Source: Paenibacillus rubinfantis
GTDB lineage: Bacteria > Bacillota > Bacilli > Paenibacillales > Paenibacillaceae
Direction: 5' to 3'
Assembly (NCBI RefSeq): GCF_001486505.1
Contig: NZ_LN909066.1
Span: 261,795-325,794, forward strand
DNA: 64,000 nt
The position numbers and the translations under genes are program-made. Of the stretch, positions 58,528 through 64,000 are shown piece by piece (positions within the stretch are counted from its first letter, which is position 1; each line of letters begins with the position of its first letter). The notes beneath the pieces were generated by a model, which saw only the letters and a program-made list of their open reading frames with translations, had not been told where the DNA came from and made no database searches.

Positions 58528-60897
58528 TTAAGGGAACAGAATATAGGTCGACTTCGCCGCTTCCCGAATAAATCGACTGGGTTCTCCCATGGAATAAACA
58601 CGCAGTAAATGCATCGCTCGCGTACAGGCTGTGTAAAACAGCTTCCGTTCGGCTTCTCTCGTGTATTTCCGATCCGAACCGTCATAGATCAGCACCGCAT
58701 CAAATTCCACGCCTTTCGCCAAATAAGCCGGAATGACATGAACCCCCTTCTCGAAGGATAATGTCGTTTTCTTGATCAGCTTGACCGGCAGCTTGGCGCT
58801 AAGCCGCTCGTAGGTATCCAGGCTTTCCTCCGCCGTTTTGCAGATCACGGCAATCGATTCGTATCCGTCGGCGCGCAGTTGGGCGATCGTTGCCTCCAGC
58901 GAAGCATGGAGCTCATCGACATCGCCGACAAGGTGAACCTCCGGCAGGGTGCCTTCGCGATTAAACGGTACTATCGTCTCCCCGCCAGGAATCATTTCGC
59001 GGGTAAACTCAACGATCTGGCGAGTAGAACGGTAGCTTTGCACAAGCGTAATCTGCTCGCTCTCCTCCGCACCGTACAAATCGGTGAGCACAGAGGATTG
59101 TTGAAGCACCGAGGCATGCGCATAAATCGCTTGATTCAAATCGCCCAGCGCCGTCATCTTGGCCCGCGGGAACAGCCGTTTCAGGAAGAACAGCTGGAAC
59201 GGCGAATAATCCTGTGCCTCGTCGATGATCACGTGACGAATTGAGGTGTTGGAGCGGAAACCAAGCAGCAGCTCTTTTAAATAGAGGAAAGGCGTAATAT
59301 CTTCATAAAACAGCTCGCCTTCCGCAATTTTTCGCAGCGACTGCTCGCAGATGTCGTCCCAATGCTCAGGAAGCCCTTCCGGGTTGACCTCTCGGATCAT
59401 GGACTGGTCGCTGAACAGCTGCATATACAGCCGTGTTACATCGACGAATCGCAGCGATTTAACCCATTTACGCAGCGGCTTTAAACGATCGCTAACGACC
59501 ATACGGGCCAAGATCGTCTTCTCATCCTCATAATCGCTGAACGAAAACCCTTTTCCCTGTTGCTTGCGCCGCATGCGCTGGTACGCCCGCTGGTAGTCCT
59601 CCGTGTCCAGCAGCTGAATTTGCTCTTCCACCCAAGGTTGATCGAGCTCCAACTTCCCAAAAGCCGCAATTTCCTTCAGCAGCCATTCCTTCAACAACTC
59701 GCAGCGATTCGCCAGTCGGATCGCCGGATCAAAGCCATAAAACTGCCGGGCGATTTCCTCTGCACCGACAATCTCTCTTCCCTGGAAACGCAGCGGTTTA
59801 AAAATCATCCCTTTCTGCTCCAGCAGCTCCTTGTACCGCGTAATCGCGTGTAGAAACTGTACCGATGATTTAAAGCGAATCCCGCTGATCCGAGCCTGAT
59901 ATGCTTCGTCTTCAGGAGCGGAAAGCACATATTCGATCTGCACGAACGGATCCTCGAGCTGGAATTCCCTCCCGAGGCGGTGCTCGAGGTATTCCTGAAA
60001 CGTCGTTTGCTGCATATTCTCTTCGCCTAATTCCGGGAGCACCGTCGATACATAACTGTTAAACATCGGGTTAGGCGAGAACAAAATCATCTGGTCCGCC
60101 TGCAGCACCTCACGATGCTTGTAGAGCAAATAAGCAACCCGCTGCAAGGCGGCCGAGGTCTTTCCGCTCCCGGCGGCCCCTTGCACGATCAACATTCGGC
60201 TGCGATCATTGCGGATAATTTTATTTTGCTCGCGCTGAATCGTGGCTACGATGCTCTTCATCTGCGCATCGGAGCTGCGACTCAGCACCTGCTGCAGCAG
60301 CTCATCTCCAATCGTGACGCCGGTGTCGAACATCAGCTTGATGCGGCGCCCCTGGATCACGAACTGGCGTTTCAGCGACATCGTTCCCGCGATCGTACCG
60401 GACGGCGTTTCATAGGAAGCCGGACCGGGGACGCTGTCATAGTAAAGGTTGGAAATCGGAGCCCGCCAATCATATACGAGAAACGTTTCGTCTCCCTCTT
60501 CCAGCAGCGAAGCGATCCCAAGGTAGATGGCTTCTTCCGGTTCGCCATCTTCGGCGAAATCGATCCGGCCAAAATAAGGCGATTGCTTTAAACGTTTCAT
60601 TTTCCCCAGCGCGATGGACGCATGCTGATGGCTTTTCTCCCGCTCCGCGAGCACCTGGGACTGCTGCCGCAAGCTGGTCGATGTCTCGCCAACATCGTCC
60701 GCTTCGCTGAAATTAACCGTCACCTCGTCCCAAAAGTCCTTCCGCATCTCCACGACGTCTCCGCGAACGCTGCCAACCTCCCGTTCGAGTTTACGGATTC
60801 TGGCGTCGATTTGGTCGGCCACATACTCTACGCGGCGTTGTTCTTCCTGCCAAGCCTGATCTGTATGATCCAATTGAATCGCTCCCTTGAATGGCAT
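58528..60897 (-). CDS. helD: HelD-type UvrD/Rep-like ATPase (RNA polymerase recycling factor)
   Basis: HelD frees stalled RNA polymerase from DNA. The 789-residue protein has an N-terminal coiled arm (QEEQRRVEYVADQIDARIRKLE), then the SF1 helicase core: Walker A GAAGSGKTSAALQRVAYLLY, DEAQDYSPFQ (motif II), LGDLNQAIY and QSYRSTRQIVEFTREM. VIPAYLAKGVEFDAVLIYD and the C-terminal TACTRAMHLLRVY are motifs V and VI. That fits class I HelD of Bacillales rather than a true helicase. The promoter lies at 61000-61028, with an opposing transcript beneath it. Confidence 0.93.
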   Translation of the reverse strand: MPFKGAIQLDHTDQAWQEEQRRVEYVADQIDARIRKLEREVGSVRGDVVEMRKDFWDEVTVNFSEADDVGETSTSLRQQSQVLAEREKSHQHASIALGKMKRLKQSPYFGRIDFAEDGEPEEAIYLGIASLLEEGDETFLVYDWRAPISNLYYDSVPGPASYETPSGTIAGTMSLKRQFVIQGRRIKLMFDTGVTIGDELLQQVLSRSSDAQMKSIVATIQREQNKIIRNDRSRMLIVQGAAGSGKTSAALQRVAYLLYKHREVLQADQMILFSPNPMFNSYVSTVLPELGEENMQQTTFQEYLEHRLGREFQLEDPFVQIEYVLSAPEDEAYQARISGIRFKSSVQFLHAITRYKELLEQKGMIFKPLRFQGREIVGAEEIARQFYGFDPAIRLANRCELLKEWLLKEIAAFGKLELDQPWVEEQIQLLDTEDYQRAYQRMRRKQQGKGFSFSDYEDEKTILARMVVSDRLKPLRKWVKSLRFVDVTRLYMQLFSDQSMIREVNPEGLPEHWDDICEQSLRKIAEGELFYEDITPFLYLKELLLGFRSNTSIRHVIIDEAQDYSPFQLFFLKRLFPRAKMTALGDLNQAIYAHASVLQQSSVLTDLYGAEESEQITLVQSYRSTRQIVEFTREMIPGGETIVPFNREGTLPEVHLVGDVDELHASLEATIAQLRADGYESIAVICKTAEESLDTYERLSAKLPVKLIKKTTLSFEKGVHVIPAYLAKGVEFDAVLIYDGSDRKYTREAERKLFYTACTRAMHLLRVYSMGEPSRFIREAAKSTYILFP

Positions 60898-60920
60898 CTA
60901 AAACATCCACAACCGATCTA

Positions 60921-60949
60921 TTGACAATCAATCATAAATATGATATAAT
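60921..60949 (+). promoter_or_regulatory. Perfect consensus sigma-A promoter of an orphan transcript
   Basis: TTGACA (60921-60926) and TATAAT (60944-60949) are separated by exactly 17 bases. A perfect inverted repeat ATCATA-AA-TATGAT (60931-60944) fills the spacer and may be an operator. No plus-strand gene follows within 1.3 kb except the noncoding unit listed next. Confidence 0.75.
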
Positions 60950-60999
60950 TGAATCAGGTTGATTGCGACTGCACACATTTAGTTTGCGGTCTATTTTTT

Positions 61000-61028
61000 A
61001 TTGTATCAAGAAGCACCTGACTTATCAA
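61000..61028 (-). promoter_or_regulatory. helD promoter
   Basis: On the minus strand TTGATA (61023-61028) and TACAAT (61000-61005) are separated by 17 bases; the helD leader would be about 95 nt. Confidence 0.65.
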
Positions 61029-61054
61029 TCTAGGTCTACGCGATTTATGACATG

Positions 61055-61086
61055 AAAGTCCTGCCCCAAAGGCAGGACTTTTTTTA
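61055..61086 (+). terminator. Terminator of the small RNA
   Basis: AAAGTCCTGCC pairs with GGCAGGACTTT around CCAAA, followed by a seven-T run on the plus strand. On the minus strand only TTTC follows, so it serves the plus transcript better, though it also lies just after the exporter gene on the minus strand. Confidence 0.85.
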
Positions 61087-61093
61087 TTTCGCA

Positions 61094-62116
61094 CTAATCG
61101 CCGGCACCTGACGCGGAGTGGTCCGCCAACCGGTTTAGCCGCTCCAATTGATGCCCGTATTCGTACATCTCGGCCGAGACGATAGATAGGCGCAGGACGC
61201 CCGTGCTTTCGGCTGCATATCGGTCCAGCATCCGCCGCAAAAACTCGTCGTTCTCCGTTTCGAATTGCAACGATTCGCTGTAGCCCGGCTTCAGCTTGTC
61301 ATCAAACTTCAACATGACATGCTCATGAAACTTGGTCAGCTTCTCCAAATGCTCATCAAACTCCCGGTTTAGTTCCGGCGTACGAGCCGCCTGGAAATAA
61401 TGCTGCTCCACCGCGTCCAGCACCTCGAAGCCCTTGCGAAGCGTGCGCAGCATCTGCTTATATACGACCAACTGACGATGATCGCTAAATTTCGGAGCTT
61501 TGATCTTCTTCTGATCCTCCTCCATGAGCTTGTACTTATCGGTCAATTGGCTGATCGCATCCTCCAACTCTCGCTTATCGGAGCGAAAAACCGACTCTTT
61601 GATCTCATCGGAGATCGCCGTTCGCAGCAGCAGTGACAGACGGTCGAACTTTTGCCGGACTTGCTGTTCGAACTGCACCTTCGGTTTGGGCGGGAAAAGG
61701 ACAATATTGATGATAAATGCGGAAAAAATACCGATCAAGCTCAATGAAAAACGGTTTAACGCAAATTGCCACTGACCGGAAGCTTCCATGACGGAAACGA
61801 CCGTAACCAGCGTAATACCGATGGTATCCCCCATCTTCAATTGTAAACAGATCATAATGACCAGAATGCAAACCAGACCGACCGCGATCGGTTCATTTGA
61901 GAACACCATGCCCCCCAGCATAGCCAATATGGCCCCTAACGTATTCGTCTGCAATTGATCGATCAAATAACGCCAGGAACGGTAAATCGTCGGCTGCATG
62001 GCAAAAATCGCGGCGATCGCGGCAATTACCGGCGAAGATAGTCCCAGCAGGGCACCGGCATATAAAGCCAGCGTGACCGCAACCCCCGTTTTCAGCATCC
62101 TTGCGCCAAATGTCAC
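61094..62116 (-). CDS. Aromatic acid exporter family protein (FUSC/ArAE type)
   Basis: A 340-residue membrane protein of the aromatic-acid exporter/FUSC family. The GTG at 62116 (MTFGARMLKTGVAVTLALY) is chosen because GGGGG lies seven bases before it; an ATG at 62122 is too near. The first half has about six membrane spans (SPVIAAIAAIFAMQPTIYRSW is a family mark). The second half is a soluble helical domain (FDRLSLLLRTAISDEI onward), typical of the Firmicutes YgaE/YqjA-like group. Substrate unknown. Confidence 0.88.
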   Translation of the reverse strand: MTFGARMLKTGVAVTLALYAGALLGLSSPVIAAIAAIFAMQPTIYRSWRYLIDQLQTNTLGAILAMLGGMVFSNEPIAVGLVCILVIMICLQLKMGDTIGITLVTVVSVMEASGQWQFALNRFSLSLIGIFSAFIINIVLFPPKPKVQFEQQVRQKFDRLSLLLRTAISDEIKESVFRSDKRELEDAISQLTDKYKLMEEDQKKIKAPKFSDHRQLVVYKQMLRTLRKGFEVLDAVEQHYFQAARTPELNREFDEHLEKLTKFHEHVMLKFDDKLKPGYSESLQFETENDEFLRRMLDRYAAESTGVLRLSIVSAEMYEYGHQLERLNRLADHSASGAGD

Positions 62117-62263
62117 TTCCATTCCCCCTACGTTCCACGACACATTCCATTTATTTTAAGCGAATTTTTAAGAAATATTAAGGTTCGTTTCAGATATCCT
62201 GCGTTTTTTTGGTCAAAACTGATGAAGGCAAGGACCAAATTATTCTAAACGAAGAGGTGAAAA

Positions 62264-62797
62264 ATGTCTATGTTTATGGAGAACTTGAAACCGATGGCCG
62301 GCAAATTGACCCTTGCACTCCTGCTTGCTGCCGGTTCGGCCGCTACGGCGGGCATCGCATATGCCGAGACAAGCGCGCCGGCGGAGCAACCGCAGCAGGT
62401 GAGTCCAAACCCGTCGCAAGCGGAAAAGAAGCACGCTCCGCACGGCCATTTCCGCGGCGGTCATATCGTCAAAGACACGGCCGAGCTGCTGGGAATGGAA
62501 CCAAAGGCGCTGGTCGAGCAACTGAAGCAGGGGAAAACGCTGCTGCAAATCGTTCAGGCCGAGAAGGGCTGGAGCGAAGAGGAATACCTGAAGAAGTTGA
62601 CCGAAGCGGCAAACCGCAATATCGATAAAGCGCTCGCTGAGGGCAAAATCGACCAGGAGAAGGCGAATAAGATCAAATCCAAGCTCCCGGAAAAGCTGAA
62701 GAAGGTCATCAACCGCTCTTGGAAGGATCGCGAGCCTGGACATCCCACAGCGGATTACCAGAATAATCAGATTAACTGGAGCCACCTCCCCCACTAA
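62264..62797 (+). CDS. Secreted hypothetical protein
   Basis: A 177-residue exported protein. Residues 1-36 are a signal peptide (GKLTLALLLAAGSAATAGIAYAETS). The mature part has a Pro/Gln-rich linker, a His-rich patch (HAPHGHFRGGHIV) that could bind metal, and a helical domain (DTAELLGMEPKALVEQLKQGKTLLQIVQAEKGW) like the short repeats seen in many uncharacterised Bacillales secreted proteins. RBS GAGGTG. It converges with the AI-2E-type gene. Confidence 0.75.
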   Translation: MSMFMENLKPMAGKLTLALLLAAGSAATAGIAYAETSAPAEQPQQVSPNPSQAEKKHAPHGHFRGGHIVKDTAELLGMEPKALVEQLKQGKTLLQIVQAEKGWSEEEYLKKLTEAANRNIDKALAEGKIDQEKANKIKSKLPEKLKKVINRSWKDREPGHPTADYQNNQINWSHLPH

Positions 62798-62825
62798 TGG
62801 GAGCAACAGTTTCAGCGAAGTCCAT

Positions 62826-62870
62826 GAAAAAAAACCGCGGGGCTACCTATACGGCAGCCCCGCGGTTTAT
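62826..62870. terminator. Terminator between the secreted protein and AI-2E-type genes
   Basis: AAACCGCGGGGCT pairs with AGCCCCGCGGTTT; an eight-T run follows on the minus strand, a weak TTTATTG on the plus strand. It serves the convergent pair. Confidence 0.85.
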
Positions 62871-62898
62871 TGTCTCTTGCCTCGTTGAACGCTTGCGA

Positions 62899-63978
62899 TT
62901 AATCGCGATCCGGCGTATCCGACTCCGCCGCCGCGAGTTTTACCGCCGCAGACGGATGTACGCCTACGGGCACCTCAACGATATCCAGCATGAAGATAAA
63001 GATCGGAACCCCCACGATCAACCCCCACACCCCAAGGAAATGCTCGGAGACCAGCAGGATCAGGAAGGTGAAGAAAATCGGCAAATGCGTCTTGTTGGAC
63101 ATAAATTTCGGGTTCAGGAAATACGTCTCAACCGCATGAACAACGGCGACCATCACCAGGACGTAGACAATCTTGACCAATCCGCCGATTTTAAAGGCAA
63201 TTGCACAGAGCGGGATCAGCGAAATGATGACGCCCATCACCGGAACCAGTCCAAGCAGGAAAATCATAATCGCTAAAGCGATCAAATTCGGAAATCCAAA
63301 GATCCAGAGAAAAATCGTGGATAAGGCCGCATTGACGAGCGCGATCAAAAATTGCACCTCAATCACTTTGCCAAAGGATTGGACGAATTTTCTTCCAAAG
63401 TACTCCAGCTCCTTGAACAGCCCGCCGATCCGGCTTTGCCGGAACAAGACGGTAAAATTCGTGACCTTTTCTTTTTCCAGCAGGAAAAACAAGCTTAGCA
63501 CAATCGCGATAAACAGATTTAAGCTCCATTCCCCGATATCCGTCAGCGTGCTGAGCACGAAGGTAAACCCGTTGTTGATATAAGCCGATAGATCGATATC
63601 CTTCAAATATTCAACAATGTAATTCAGGATCGGGTTATCCGGCAGCACCGGTGGGTTGGAATAGAAGGAGATGACCTGGTTAACCAAGTCGGTTAATTCG
63701 GTGAGCAACACCGGCATATAGTAATAGATCGCATAGCCAAGCAGTGTAATCAGCACGACGTAGATAAACAGCACGGTGACGGTTCGATTGATACGAACCA
63801 CCTTGGCTACGTTCCGGCTGATGAAATTGTGCAGACGATTGATTAAATACGTCAGAATAAACGTAATCAGCAGCATGTTCAGCATACTGCGGGCGAAATA
63901 CAAAATGAGGACGACAAACAGCAGGGCAAGCACCCTGCGGAATCCCGCCATCTGAAACAGTTCCTTAAAAAACGTCAT
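62899..63978 (-). CDS. AI-2E family (PerM/YdiK-type) transporter
   Basis: A 359-residue membrane protein of the AI-2E/UPF0118 family, which includes E. coli TqsA and Na+(Li+)/H+ antiporter-like members. It has seven or eight spans; a helical cytosolic or external segment between spans 3 and 4; and the family signature GVWGLIVGVPIFIFMLDIV near the C-terminus, with GLVPVMGVIISLIP before it. Quorum-signal export is known only for a few members, so the substrate is left open. The N-terminus lies 22 bp from the window edge. Confidence 0.9.
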   Translation of the reverse strand: MTFFKELFQMAGFRRVLALLFVVLILYFARSMLNMLLITFILTYLINRLHNFISRNVAKVVRINRTVTVLFIYVVLITLLGYAIYYYMPVLLTELTDLVNQVISFYSNPPVLPDNPILNYIVEYLKDIDLSAYINNGFTFVLSTLTDIGEWSLNLFIAIVLSLFFLLEKEKVTNFTVLFRQSRIGGLFKELEYFGRKFVQSFGKVIEVQFLIALVNAALSTIFLWIFGFPNLIALAIMIFLLGLVPVMGVIISLIPLCAIAFKIGGLVKIVYVLVMVAVVHAVETYFLNPKFMSNKTHLPIFFTFLILLVSEHFLGVWGLIVGVPIFIFMLDIVEVPVGVHPSAAVKLAAAESDTPDRD

Positions 63979-64000
63979 GAGTCACAAACGGCTCCTTCAA

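Larger units (their letters stand above)
60956..61086 (+). ncRNA. Candidate small RNA antisense to the helD leader
   Basis: A transcript of about 130 nt is bounded by the consensus promoter at 60921-60949 and the terminator at 61055-61086. It has no plausible open frame. It runs opposite to helD, overlapping the helD leader (about 60956-60993) and its promoter (61000-61028). Both ends are clear from sequence; expression is not shown. Confidence 0.55.

Overview
The window is a low/mid-GC Gram-positive chromosome segment that reads as a Paenibacillus or close relative (Paenibacillaceae). The basis is gene order (flgB-flgC-fliE-fliF-fliG-fliH next to hslVU-trmFO-topA-dprA-sucDC, then rnhB-ylqF-lepB-rplS, trmD-rimM-khpA-rpsP-ffh-ylxM-ftsY-smc-rnc, and a fap/fab operon running into the ylb cluster), purine-rich ribosome-binding sites, a FapR operator, sporulation markers (ylbJ, Spo0A-type boxes) and secreted proteins with copper-amine-oxidase-N 'stalk' domains. 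No IS element, CRISPR array, rRNA gene or intact prophage was seen.

Layout. 1-4308: start of a fla/che operon on the minus strand, preceded by a 426-bp control region with three identical Spo0A-like boxes. 4735-14097: hslU, hslV, trmFO, topA, dprA, sucD and sucC, all minus; codV/xerC and codY, which sit in this row in Bacillus subtilis, are absent and their places are taken by non-coding spacers, one of them repeat-bearing. 14676-21485: comM (plus), then yraN, ylqH, a frameshifted ylqG, rnhB, ylqF (rbgA), lepB and rplS. 21726-25033: an insertion between rplS and trmD, two genes usually adjacent; it holds a small LSm-like protein, a PemK/MazF-type toxin-antitoxin pair, tRNA-Pro(GGG), a secreted stalk-domain protein and a polysaccharide deacetylase. 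25014-34488: the trmD to smc translation, secretion and chromosome-segregation block. 34665-36400: a secreted beta-lactamase-fold hydrolase and a repeat cluster inserted between smc and rnc. 36400-48929: rnc, fabF, acpP, fabG, fabD, fabH, plsX, fapR, rpmF, DUF177, a broken tmcAL, the YlbL-type protease, ylbJ, coaD and rsmD. 49233-63978: accessory genes (phage-type glucosaminidase, Gln/Ser-rich protein, TPR protein, MarR-controlled MMPL exporter, GNAT, rpiA, MFS, HelD, aromatic-acid exporter, AI-2E-family protein).

How it works together. The core is growth machinery: membrane lipid synthesis under FapR, ribosome assembly and tRNA modification, co-translational secretion (Ffh, FtsY, LepB), chromosome maintenance (Smc, TopA, RNase HII/III) and HslVU proteolysis. 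The accessory right end is mostly envelope and export functions.

Most notable observations: three Spo0A-type boxes in front of the flagellar operon; an orphan consensus promoter-terminator unit that would make an RNA of about 130 nt antisense to the helD leader; tmcAL and ylqG both broken; a perfect 21-bp palindrome between sucC and comM; a toxin-antitoxin module whose promoter carries a perfect inverted repeat; an HslV N-terminus that needs a propeptide to be removed; and two clusters of intergenic repeats. All functional calls come from reading the sequence; no database search was run.
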